From positions 1-32,793 of the forward strand of contig PABN01000004.1 in the NCBI GenBank assembly GCA_002699555.1: a DNA stretch of 32,793 nucleotides. The letters are read 5' to 3'. This document shows, one piece after another, positions 1-8,484 of the stretch (position 1 is the stretch's first letter; the number at the start of each line of letters is the position of its first letter). The position numbers and the translations under genes were made by a program. The notes beneath the pieces are model-generated. The model had not been told where the DNA came from. It did no database searches and worked only from the letters and a program-made list of their open reading frames with translations. This DNA comes from Dehalococcoidia bacterium. GTDB lineage: Bacteria; Actinomycetota; Acidimicrobiia; Acidimicrobiales; MedAcidi-G1.

Positions 1-502
1 CGAGAATGCCACCATAATGATCCAGATGGGAATGGGTGTAGATAACAGCACTTATTTCACGAAAACCCAGATGCTCAGTAACTAGTTCATAAGCAGCAGC
101 AGCCGTTTCGGCTGTAGTTAAAGGGTCTATTACCACCCATCCAGTTTTTCCTCGAATAAAAGTAGCGTTTGATGTGTCAAAGCCGCGAACTTGATAGAAA
201 TCTTGGCAAATTTCGTAAAGGCCATGTTGAGCGTTTAGACCAGCTTGACGCCATAAAGAAGGATTTACTGTTTCTGGAGATTCTCCTTTAACAAAATCTG
301 ACTTAGAAAGATCCCATGAGATGGGTTGCCAAGCATTTGGCTCATGTTTTTCAATAATCGGGTTATTTCGAGTTCCTATGAATCCTTTAGCGACATTGGC
401 AGCATCAGTTCCATCGTCCGAAGGAAGGGTTTTTTGAAAAGCTTTGTTTTCCCTTATTGTAAATTCAGTTGCTTCTTTTGGTTGCCGGGATTCTGTTTCC
501 AC
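1..502 (-). CDS. Alkyl sulfatase-like MBL-fold hydrolase (SdsA1/BDS1-like), N-terminal part, runs off the left edge
   Basis: Reverse-complement reading from a GTG at 500-502 gives ...LYEICQDFYQVRGFDTSNATFIRGKTGWVVIDPLTTAETAAAAYELVTEHLGFREISAVIYTHSHLDHYGGIL; HSHLDH is the MBL metal motif, and the context is typical of alkyl sulfatases. Start codon uncertain. Confidence 0.85.
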   Translation of the reverse strand, partial: METESRQPKEATEFTIRENKAFQKTLPSDDGTDAANVAKGFIGTRNNPIIEKHEPNAWQPISWDLSKSDFVKGESPETVNPSLWRQAGLNAQHGLYEICQDFYQVRGFDTSNATFIRGKTGWVVIDPLTTAETAAAAYELVTEHLGFREISAVIYTHSHLDHYGGIL

Positions 503-503
503 T

Positions 504-1829
504 TTATGTTCCAGAAAATATTTGTTCGCCAACTGGCTTGTAGACTCTTTTTTCTATTTCGTCATCGCTATATCTAGCAAGTTCAAATCTTCCAACAACG
601 AAGTGATGGACTTCATCTGGTCCATCCGCAAGACGCAAAGTCCTCTGACCTGTGTACATGGCAGCTAAAGGTGTCCATTGTGATATACCAGTGGCGCCAT
701 GAACCTGGATTGCTTCGTCAATAATGTTGCAAACTTTTTCTGGGACCATTGCTTTTACAGCGCTAACCCAAACTCGAGCCTCAGCATTCCCCATGGTGTC
801 CATAGCTTTTGCTGCTCTTAGAACCATAAGACGACAAGCCTCAATTTCAATTCTTGCACGTGAAATTAGTTCAACATTTTTTCCTAATTGAGCGATTTTC
901 TTCCCGAATGCTTCTCTAGACAAACCCCTAGTAGCCATTAACTCTAAAGCTTTTTCTGCGGCTCCAATAGATCTCATGCAATGATGTATTCGACCTGGCC
1001 CTAGCCTTAACTGAGATATTTCAAAGCCCCGACCCTCTCCTAGGAGCATATTTTCTTTAGGTACCCTTACATTGTCAAGCTGTATGTGCATGTGGCCATG
1101 AGGGGCGTCATCTTGTCCAAAAACATGCATTGGTCCGATTATGTTTACTCCCGGAGTGTCCATAGGAACCAGAATTTGTGATTGTCGTCTATGCGGAGGT
1201 CCATCAGGATTTGTTTGGACCATGCATATCATTATTTTGCAACGAGGGTCACCAGCACCAGAGATGTAATATTTTTCACCGTTTATTAACCATTCATCAC
1301 CATCTAAGACTGCCTTAGTAGCAATATTTTTCGCATCAGAGGAAGCAAGGCCAGGTTCGGTCATTCCAAAACAAGATCTGATTTCACCATTTAATAAAGG
1401 TTTAAGCCACATTTCCTTTTGTTCAGGGGTTCCAACGCGTTCTAGAACTTCCATATTGCCCGTATCGGGAGCGCTGCAATTCAGTGATTCAGAAGCCAAT
1501 GGATTCCGTCCTAGCTCAGCTGCTATATATGCATAATCTAAATTTGAAAGTCCTTGTCCAGTTTCATCATCCGGTAAGAAAAAATTCCATAAATCGTTAG
1601 AGCGAGCTTTTTTCTTAACGCTTTCCAAAAGTTCTAGTTGATCGTCGGTATATGACCAGCGGTCTTCACGACCCTCTCCAAGTTCATAGAATTTTTCCGT
1701 TATGGGTTCCACTTCTTCAGCAATAAATTTCTTAACTGCGTTATAAAGGGGTCTTGCTGTTTCAGACATTGCAAGATTCAACGAGTCATCACTTGGATCA
1801 TCTACGTGCATTCCGGGACCAATAGTCAT
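504..1829 (-). CDS. Acyl-CoA dehydrogenase family protein
   Basis: 441-aa ORF with SCFGMTEPGLASSDAKN, GEKYYISGAGDPRCK and IQVHGATGISQWTPLAAMYTGQRTLRLADGPDEVH, typical acyl-CoA dehydrogenase motifs. Confidence 0.93.
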   Translation of the reverse strand: MTIGPGMHVDDPSDDSLNLAMSETARPLYNAVKKFIAEEVEPITEKFYELGEGREDRWSYTDDQLELLESVKKKARSNDLWNFFLPDDETGQGLSNLDYAYIAAELGRNPLASESLNCSAPDTGNMEVLERVGTPEQKEMWLKPLLNGEIRSCFGMTEPGLASSDAKNIATKAVLDGDEWLINGEKYYISGAGDPRCKIMICMVQTNPDGPPHRRQSQILVPMDTPGVNIIGPMHVFGQDDAPHGHMHIQLDNVRVPKENMLLGEGRGFEISQLRLGPGRIHHCMRSIGAAEKALELMATRGLSREAFGKKIAQLGKNVELISRARIEIEACRLMVLRAAKAMDTMGNAEARVWVSAVKAMVPEKVCNIIDEAIQVHGATGISQWTPLAAMYTGQRTLRLADGPDEVHHFVVGRFELARYSDDEIEKRVYKPVGEQIFSGT

Positions 1830-1942
1830 TTTTCTCTCTCTTCTAAGGAAATATTTTAAGATTTGATGGAATGTCTAGCAGAAGTTATTCAGTTTTGCGA
1901 TTTTAAAGCTAAGTAATATAGATAAATAAAGAATTGTTCTAT

Positions 1943-1967
1943 GTGTAACACATAATAAGTGTTACAC
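1943..1967. promoter_or_regulatory. Perfect inverted repeat GTGTAACAC-7nt-GTGTTACAC, candidate autoregulatory operator of the TA-like pair
   Basis: GTGTAACAC (1943-1951) and its exact reverse complement GTGTTACAC (1959-1967), just upstream of the likely antitoxin ATG at 1974. Confidence 0.6.
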
Positions 1968-1973
1968 TCATAT

Positions 1974-2162
1974 ATGGCTAATTTAACTCTAGCGATTGAT
2001 GAGGACTTACTTCGACGAGCTAGAGTTCGAGCCGCAGAACAAGGTACATCAGTAAATGCTGTCGTTAGACAATTGATTGAGGGCTATTCATCTTCTGATC
2101 GTGCGGGAAACGCGCGTAAACGACTCGTCGCACTTTCTATAACATCTGTCGCTTCGTCATGA
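1974..2162 (+). CDS. VapB-like ribbon-helix-helix antitoxin
   Basis: MANLTLAIDEDLLRRARVRAAEQGTSVNAVVRQLIEGY is RHH-like. The ORF track starts at GTG 1959, but ATG 1974 fits the family better, since 1959 lies inside the dyad arm. Confidence 0.75.
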   Translation: MANLTLAIDEDLLRRARVRAAEQGTSVNAVVRQLIEGYSSSDRAGNARKRLVALSITSVASS

Positions 2163-2183
2163 TCGTTCTGAGAGCCAATAGCT

Positions 2184-2630
2184 ATGTTGAATAGAGTTTT
2201 TATTGACGCGTCAGTTCTAGTCAAGCTTTTTGATGACAATTCACCCATTGAACAAGCAGCATCTAGAAACTTAATTGGTGATGTCGACAACACGACACTT
2301 GTTACTTCAGCTTTGTCAATTGCAGATTTTTATGAAGAAGTCACTACCAAATTTAGTCGAAAGCTTGAGATGGTAACGGCAAAGCAAGCTTTAAACGATT
2401 TAACCGAATTGACTATTGTCCAAATTGATTCAGATTTGGTCTTGGCTGCTACAGAAACTCAATCAGATTTGAATATAGAAATGCGCGAAGCTATAACAAT
2501 CGAAGCAGCAGTTACTTCTGGATGTAATTTCATAGTTAGTGAAGTTATTGACAAAAACCACATAGTTAAAGGAATACTTATTAGAAGTCTTGAAGAGACG
2601 ATGAATAATAAGGAGAACAAGGGTGATTGA
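2184..2630 (+). CDS. PIN-domain (VapC-like) protein, possibly degenerate
   Basis: N-terminal VFIDASVLVKLFD (PIN core D), then ADFYEEVTTKF and a C-terminal IEAAVTSGCNFIVSE region; directly downstream of the RHH gene. Confidence 0.72.
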   Translation: MLNRVFIDASVLVKLFDDNSPIEQAASRNLIGDVDNTTLVTSALSIADFYEEVTTKFSRKLEMVTAKQALNDLTELTIVQIDSDLVLAATETQSDLNIEMREAITIEAAVTSGCNFIVSEVIDKNHIVKGILIRSLEETMNNKENKGD

Positions 2631-3612
2631 AATCGAGGGTTTGAATCAGTATGAGATTGATATTCGTGGCGTAAATATCCACATTGCTGAAGCGGGAGAA
2701 GGCCCTATGGTTCTTTTTATTCACGGATTTCCCGAATCATGGTATTCATGGAGGCATCAAATAGCTGCAATTTCCGCTGCTGGTTATCGAGCGGTCGCAA
2801 TGGACGTTCGAGGATATGGTTCCTCTTACGCTCCGAAAACAATTGATGAATACAGACTTGTTTGTTTAGCAGGAGACTGCGTAGGAGTTGTCCAAACTCT
2901 AGGCGAAGACAACTCTTTAATTGTCGGACATGATTGGGGTTCCCCCATAGCTTCAGCTGCTGCATCTTTCAGACCGGATATTTTCAAGGGGATAGCTCTA
3001 CTTTCTGTTCCATATACACCGCGCAATGACGTAAAGCCTTCTGATTTTTTTAGATCTTTGGGAGGAGAGGAAGAGTTCTATATTGAGTACTTTCAAGAAC
3101 CAGGAAGAGCAGAAGCAGAAATCTCTCAAAATCCTTCTACATGGCTTGAAGGTTTTTATTTTACTGCTTCTGGAAATGCTCCTGCAGTCATGGGTGATGA
3201 AGGTTCAATGGGTTTTGTTTCTCCAGGAGGTGAACTTAAAGATCGTTTCAAGTATCCAGAAGAGCCTCTTTCATGGTTAACCGTAGATGATTTAGATTTC
3301 TACGCCAAACAATTTGAAAAGTCAGGTTTCACAGGCCCCTTGAATCGTTACAGATGTGTCGATCTTGATTGGAATGATCTAAGGATGCATCATGAGTCAC
3401 CATTAATACAACCGTCATTATTTATTGGGGGAGAAAAAGATGGTCCAACAATTTGGGGAGCTGGAAGCATTGCACGTTTCACAGAAACTCTCCCCAATCT
3501 GGTAAATTCTGTTATTTTGCCAGATGTAGGACATTGGATACAGCAAGAAGACCCTGAGTCAGTTAACTCTCTTTTATTAGATTTCTTTCAAACTTTTGAT
3601 CTTGGACAATAA
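2623..3612 (+). CDS. Alpha/beta hydrolase, epoxide hydrolase-like
   Basis: FIHGFPESWYSWRHQ, VGHDWGSPIA (Asp nucleophile context), C-terminal DVGHWIQQEDPESVN. GTG start overlaps the PIN gene stop by 8 bp. Confidence 0.85.
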   Translation: MIEIEGLNQYEIDIRGVNIHIAEAGEGPMVLFIHGFPESWYSWRHQIAAISAAGYRAVAMDVRGYGSSYAPKTIDEYRLVCLAGDCVGVVQTLGEDNSLIVGHDWGSPIASAAASFRPDIFKGIALLSVPYTPRNDVKPSDFFRSLGGEEEFYIEYFQEPGRAEAEISQNPSTWLEGFYFTASGNAPAVMGDEGSMGFVSPGGELKDRFKYPEEPLSWLTVDDLDFYAKQFEKSGFTGPLNRYRCVDLDWNDLRMHHESPLIQPSLFIGGEKDGPTIWGAGSIARFTETLPNLVNSVILPDVGHWIQQEDPESVNSLLLDFFQTFDLGQ

Positions 3613-3637
3613 AAACGATGAGGTCTAAGGTTCTCTC

Positions 3638-5731
3638 ATGAAAGTAGACAACAGGGGTAAATTGACTAGGTCACTTGCTTTGCGCCATGTTTTTGCTTTA
3701 TCAACAGGAGCGATGCTTTCATCAGGCTTATTTCTTTTACCTGGTTTAGCGGCATCTAAAACTGGTCCGTCAGCGATTTTGGCTTATTTAATTGCAGGTT
3801 TTTTAGCGATCCCTGCCATGTTGAGCGTCGCGGAGTTGTCATCTGCTCTTCCTAAAGCAGGAGGCGCATACTATTTTTTGGAAAGAGCTTTGGGTCCTTC
3901 CATAGGAACTATTGCAGGAATTGGAACTTGGCTTTCTTTAGTTTTGAAAGATGCTTTTGCTTTAGTAGGCATGAGCGCTTATTTGGTTCTAATTTTAGAT
4001 TTAAATGGCAAAGCTGTAGCGCTAGTTTTAATAGCTTTTTTCACTTTTATAAATGTTGTCGGTTCGAAAGTAAGTGGTTCAATTCAATTATTTTTGGTTG
4101 TTTTCGTACTAACGGTAATGGCTTGGTTCCTTACAGAGGGTCTTTTCGAAACTCAAAAACAAGGTATAGATAAATCCAATCTTGACCCATTTTTCACAGA
4201 GGGTTTTTCCGGTCTTATTTCAGTAATAGGCCTAGTTTTTGTTTCATATGGTGGCTTAACAAAAGTTGCGAGTGCAGCAGAAGAAGTAGATGATCCCTCC
4301 TTAAAGATTCCACTTGGTATGTCATTATCTTTGTTAGTAGCAACTATTCTTTACACGCTTGGAGCCTTAGTAGCAGTAGCACTTCTACCTCCAGATATCT
4401 TGCATGACGATCTAGCACCTATACATTCAGCTGCCGAAACTATTCTTCCATCAACAGGAGTTGCACTTGTAGTATTAGCTGCTTTAGCAGCATTCGCCTC
4501 AGCTGTGAATGCTGGCATTTTGGCTGCGGCTAGATACCCAATGGCAATGGCGCGTGATGGACTTTTCCCTGAAGTAGCTGGAAGGCTAAGCAGATATGGA
4601 ACGCCTGCTTTTGGTGTAATTGTTACTGGAATTTCAATAGCGTTAGTAGTTTTGCTTCTCGATGCTGAATCAATTGCAAAACTTGCGAGCGCTTTTGTTC
4701 TATTAACACTTGGCTTGCTAAACATTGCTGTTCTGGTTTTAAGAGCTTCTCATATTCGTTCGTATGCACCTGCTTTTAAAGCACCTTTCTATCCGGTTAC
4801 ACAGTTTGTTGGAGTAATTATTTCTATATTTTTAATTTTTCAACTTGGTGTAACTGCCTTGCTTTTTGTCGTTTTTGTTTTTCTTGCCGGGTGGACATGG
4901 CACCGTCTTTATGCAAGCGGGAAAAGTAAAAGATCAGGTGCAATTAGGCAAGTCTTCGAAAGATGGGGAGCTGATGCTGATCCGAAGTTAGACCGAGAAA
5001 TGAGCGCTGCGATGGCTGGTCATGGTTTGAGAACCGGCGATGATTATCCTGGATTAATTGCCAGGGCTGGAGTTTTAAGCGTTCCACCAGGAACCAATAT
5101 CACAGAAGCAGCAGATAGAGCGGCGACGGTTCTCTCTGACTTGATCGGTTTAACGGGCGAGAGAGTCACAGAACAGTTTTTAGAAACTGGCTCTTTATGG
5201 ATCCAGCCTTCTAAACAACATCCGACAGCAACCCCAGTTGCTTTATTTGAAGATATTGAAGAAGATCAACTTGTAATAGTCAGAGCATCAGAGGGTATTC
5301 GCATTCCTGCTTCATGGGGAGGTTCGGGCGAATGGGTCAACGCTTTATTTTTCCTTGCAGGAACGACTGAAAATCCGGGTCGCTCATTAAGAGTTGCTGG
5401 AGAGCTCGCCGGTCATCTACATACGGGTGCAAAACTGATAGGACTAGCTCAAACAGAAGCCGAAGTTAAATCAGCGTTACTTCCTGAGATGACATTCCGA
5501 CAATACGCTCTTTTACCAGAAGGTAAAGATTCAGCACTTATCGGTTTAAAAATCGCTGAACTCAGTTTCCCTGATGAAGTCAAAGTAGTTTCTGTTCATC
5601 GAGAAGGGATTCTGATCCAACTCCATGATGAACTCTGTTTAGAAGCTGATGATCAAGTGACCTTATTAGGCCCCTCAGACACGATGCCGTCTTTAGGAGA
5701 GCCTCTACCTATTCAAGAGACTCTCGAATAG
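3638..5731 (+). CDS. APC superfamily amino acid/polyamine permease with large C-terminal cytoplasmic region ending in a TrkA_C (RCK_C)-like domain
   Basis: 697 aa; STGAMLSSGLFLLPGLAA...LPKAGGAYYFLERALGP and multiple TM helices; C-terminus ALIGLKIAELSFPDEVKVVSVHREGILIQLHDELCLEADDQVTLLGP resembles TrkA_C. Confidence 0.85.
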   Translation: MKVDNRGKLTRSLALRHVFALSTGAMLSSGLFLLPGLAASKTGPSAILAYLIAGFLAIPAMLSVAELSSALPKAGGAYYFLERALGPSIGTIAGIGTWLSLVLKDAFALVGMSAYLVLILDLNGKAVALVLIAFFTFINVVGSKVSGSIQLFLVVFVLTVMAWFLTEGLFETQKQGIDKSNLDPFFTEGFSGLISVIGLVFVSYGGLTKVASAAEEVDDPSLKIPLGMSLSLLVATILYTLGALVAVALLPPDILHDDLAPIHSAAETILPSTGVALVVLAALAAFASAVNAGILAAARYPMAMARDGLFPEVAGRLSRYGTPAFGVIVTGISIALVVLLLDAESIAKLASAFVLLTLGLLNIAVLVLRASHIRSYAPAFKAPFYPVTQFVGVIISIFLIFQLGVTALLFVVFVFLAGWTWHRLYASGKSKRSGAIRQVFERWGADADPKLDREMSAAMAGHGLRTGDDYPGLIARAGVLSVPPGTNITEAADRAATVLSDLIGLTGERVTEQFLETGSLWIQPSKQHPTATPVALFEDIEEDQLVIVRASEGIRIPASWGGSGEWVNALFFLAGTTENPGRSLRVAGELAGHLHTGAKLIGLAQTEAEVKSALLPEMTFRQYALLPEGKDSALIGLKIAELSFPDEVKVVSVHREGILIQLHDELCLEADDQVTLLGPSDTMPSLGEPLPIQETLE

Positions 5732-5751
5732 TTTGAAGAAAAGGACTTTTT

Positions 5752-6978
5752 GTGTTTTCAGTTGATATTCGTTCACGTTTAGATAGCGATGCAGAGCAGA
5801 TCGATTCAGAAGTTTGGATTGAAACTAAATTACCTTTTCTTTTAGAACAGAACTCTTTGATTGCCTATGAAGGGGCTCAAATGTTGGGTTGCCGACCATT
5901 AGGTATGAGGGTTTTACAAAAATCATTTACTCTCACTCCGTCAGAAGGAGAAATCAAACTAGATTTAGGCGTGTCTAATGCCTCTGTGGTGGTTGATTTA
6001 GATGAGATTTCATTTTCTGATTTGGTGCAAGATATACAGACTCCCCAATCACTAGCTACTTCAAAAGTAATTGATTTGCCCTTGAAGGAACATTTCAGAT
6101 TCCTAAAATGGTGGCCTGTTCTTAGAGCAATAATTGATGGCAGATCAGTTTATAAACCAGGCGAAATTGATTTCTCAAATCAAGACGGAAGTCCTCTTGA
6201 TTTGAATAGGTCTTTTACTCAGGAAGATTCTGACGAAGAAATTTCGTGGTTTTTATCACAAACTGGTTTTTTGCACCTTAGCGGATGGTGGAGTGAGGAT
6301 TTAATGACGAAAATATCTAATGACATGGATGCTGCCATAGGGAAATATAAGAGAGGTGATGGTAGGTCTTGGTGGGCGAAGACAAAGGAAGGAACAGATC
6401 GTTGTGTCCGCCTACAGTATTTTCAGGCTGAATCGGAATCCGTAAAAGAACTTCTTACTGATTACCGACATGAGAGGATCGCAGCGATACCTGGGGATGG
6501 ACATGACATTGGGTGGGATGGAAGCGATGATCTGAATGTAATTGAAGCTTTAATAAAACCAATAGGAGTAGTTGAAGGAATATCTGATCTTCCTTGGCAT
6601 AAAGACTGTAGCCTCGGGAGGCATTCCTATGATTGTTCTTCTATGACGGTTGGAGTTTCAGTTACAGGAGCAGATTCTAGAAGCGGTCAATTATCCGTGG
6701 TAGCAGGTTCGCATAGGGCAAATTTGCAACCTAATTTTATTCATCCCTATCTTGATCTACCTATTATTGATTTGCCTACCAAAGCAGGTGATGTGACAGT
6801 TCATTTATCATGCACACTGCATATGAGTCACCCTCCTGTAGAAAAAGAAAGACGAGTTATGTATACAAGTTTTGTTTTGCCTCATAAAGGCAAAAAAATT
6901 GGTGTGGATCGGATTTCAAAAGTGAGAGAAGAGGCTTATATGAAAGTAAGCCAGGCTCCATCTAATAAAATGGATTAA
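5752..6978 (+). CDS. Phytanoyl-CoA dioxygenase (PhyH) family protein
   Basis: Fe(II)/2OG motif candidates LPWHKD (HxD) and distal HMSHPP; SGQLSVVAGSHRANLQP is typical of PhyH. GTG start at 5752. Confidence 0.78.
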   Translation: MFSVDIRSRLDSDAEQIDSEVWIETKLPFLLEQNSLIAYEGAQMLGCRPLGMRVLQKSFTLTPSEGEIKLDLGVSNASVVVDLDEISFSDLVQDIQTPQSLATSKVIDLPLKEHFRFLKWWPVLRAIIDGRSVYKPGEIDFSNQDGSPLDLNRSFTQEDSDEEISWFLSQTGFLHLSGWWSEDLMTKISNDMDAAIGKYKRGDGRSWWAKTKEGTDRCVRLQYFQAESESVKELLTDYRHERIAAIPGDGHDIGWDGSDDLNVIEALIKPIGVVEGISDLPWHKDCSLGRHSYDCSSMTVGVSVTGADSRSGQLSVVAGSHRANLQPNFIHPYLDLPIIDLPTKAGDVTVHLSCTLHMSHPPVEKERRVMYTSFVLPHKGKKIGVDRISKVREEAYMKVSQAPSNKMD

Positions 6979-8369
6979 TCTCCCCTTAATAAATGGGCAA
7001 TAAGCATCGCGCTTTTGCTAGTTCTGTTAGTTCGTGTTTCTGAAATGTCTGCCGCACCCATGAGTCGACGACTAGCGCGGACTCCTAACCAACGTAAAGG
7101 TTCAGGCTCCCAGCGCCTGGATCTTACACCTACCCAAGGAAGTGTCACTCTTTCAGTGTCATGACTTAAGATCAATTCTGCCATCGTTCGACCTGCTAAG
7201 TTTGCTGCTGCAACTCCCTCTCCCACGTATCCGCCAAGTACACCTAATCCGGAAAAAGGATCAAAACGTAGTCCTGGTAGCCAGTTTCTTGGAATTGCTA
7301 GTACTCCTCCCCAACGGTGCGTGATTTTAGAATCACGAAGAGGTGGTAGTAAGTCGATTAATATTTGGTGAATTAATTCGTGGGATTTTTTGTTCACTTC
7401 TGCAGTTTTTCTAATTTCTGATCCAAAAAGATACGGAGGCATGCCCTGACCGCCAAAGGCGATGCGATTATCTTCGGTACGTTGACCATAGATAACCGTG
7501 TATCTTCCATCAGCAAATGTAGGCCTATTTTTTAGTCCTATTTCTTCAAAGATCTCTTCATCAAGAGGTTCTGTAGCAATCATTCTTGAGTAAACAGGTA
7601 ATAAGTCAAGTTTGTGTCCTTTGAGGTCGCGGGTGTATGCCTCAGTCGCTTGAACTATTACTTCTGACTTAACCAATCCATGCTCTGTCGTTACTTCATT
7701 TTTAGAGATATTAATTGCTTTAGTCGATTCGACGATTTGTCCACCTAATTTTTCAACTGCTTTCGCTAACCCTCTTACTAAACGAGCAGGATCAATTGTT
7801 GCCGACGGTGCGAAGAAAATTCCTGAAAGAACTCTCGTAGCGTTTAAATAAGTAAGTGCTTCATCGCGCTCAAGAAGACGTATTACATCTTCACCGAAAC
7901 CATTTTCACGCGCAGATTTAATTTCATCTCGTTGCCTCTTAGCCTGAGGTTGATTACGGGCAACGCTTATAACGCCACTTTTTATAAAACCACAATTAAT
8001 ATCTTCTCTTTTTGTAATTCTTTCAACTTCGTCTACAGCATCGAACATTGCTTTTTCAAGTTGTTTAGCTTCATTTTTTGATGATCTCGCAGCGTATTTC
8101 TCTGCACCACCTGCCAGAGCACCTTCGCACCATCCTCCGTTACGACCAGATGCACCAAAACCACAATATTCACTTTCAATTACTAGAAGTTTTAAGTTTG
8201 GATCTAAGCACAATAAATAATAAGCAGTCCAAAGACCACTAAATCCGCCGCCTACTATTGCTACGTCAACCGAAAGGTCTCCTTTTAGTGGGGAACGTCG
8301 TGTGATAGGTGGATCAAGAGTGTCGAGCCAAAGAGAGTCAAGTTGCTGCGAATGTAAGGATGACATCAA
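6975..8369 (-). CDS. FAD-dependent oxidoreductase, DAO family (PuuB/OrdL-like)
   Basis: VDVAIVGGGFSGLWTAYYL dinucleotide-binding motif, GASGRNGGWCEGAL, C-terminal GGYVGEGVAAANLAGRTMAELI. Confidence 0.85.
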   Translation of the reverse strand: MMSSLHSQQLDSLWLDTLDPPITRRSPLKGDLSVDVAIVGGGFSGLWTAYYLLCLDPNLKLLVIESEYCGFGASGRNGGWCEGALAGGAEKYAARSSKNEAKQLEKAMFDAVDEVERITKREDINCGFIKSGVISVARNQPQAKRQRDEIKSARENGFGEDVIRLLERDEALTYLNATRVLSGIFFAPSATIDPARLVRGLAKAVEKLGGQIVESTKAINISKNEVTTEHGLVKSEVIVQATEAYTRDLKGHKLDLLPVYSRMIATEPLDEEIFEEIGLKNRPTFADGRYTVIYGQRTEDNRIAFGGQGMPPYLFGSEIRKTAEVNKKSHELIHQILIDLLPPLRDSKITHRWGGVLAIPRNWLPGLRFDPFSGLGVLGGYVGEGVAAANLAGRTMAELILSHDTERVTLPWVGVRSRRWEPEPLRWLGVRASRRLMGAADISETRTNRTSKSAMLIAHLLRGD

Positions 8370-8404
8370 TTACTATGCAACTCGAAACATTCGAAAATAG
8401 CAAG

Positions 8405-8416
8405 TAATTCGAATTA
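8405..8416. promoter_or_regulatory. Perfect 12-bp palindrome TAATTCGAATTA in divergent intergenic region
   Basis: Self-reverse-complementary sequence read directly; lies between divergent genes 6975-8369(-) and 8485-9714(+). Confidence 0.4.
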
Positions 8417-8452
8417 GAAGCCAGCTAGCACCAAGATCTCTAAAATAGGTAG

Positions 8453-8464
8453 CCTAATATTAGG
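8453..8464. promoter_or_regulatory. Perfect 12-bp palindrome CCTAATATTAGG, candidate operator of the aminotransferase/pot operon
   Basis: Self-reverse-complementary sequence ending 20 bp before the ATG at 8485. Confidence 0.45.
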
Positions 8465-8484
8465 TCAACAGAATAGAAGGACAA

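Noticed and set aside
326-668. Short plus-strand ORFs 326..577 and 444..668
   Set aside because: Antisense to the alkyl-sulfatase-like and acyl-CoA dehydrogenase coding regions; Cys/Phe-rich, low-plausibility proteins without recognisable motifs.
4351-4725. 124-aa minus-strand ORF inside the APC permease
   Set aside because: Shadow ORF opposite a well-supported coding frame.
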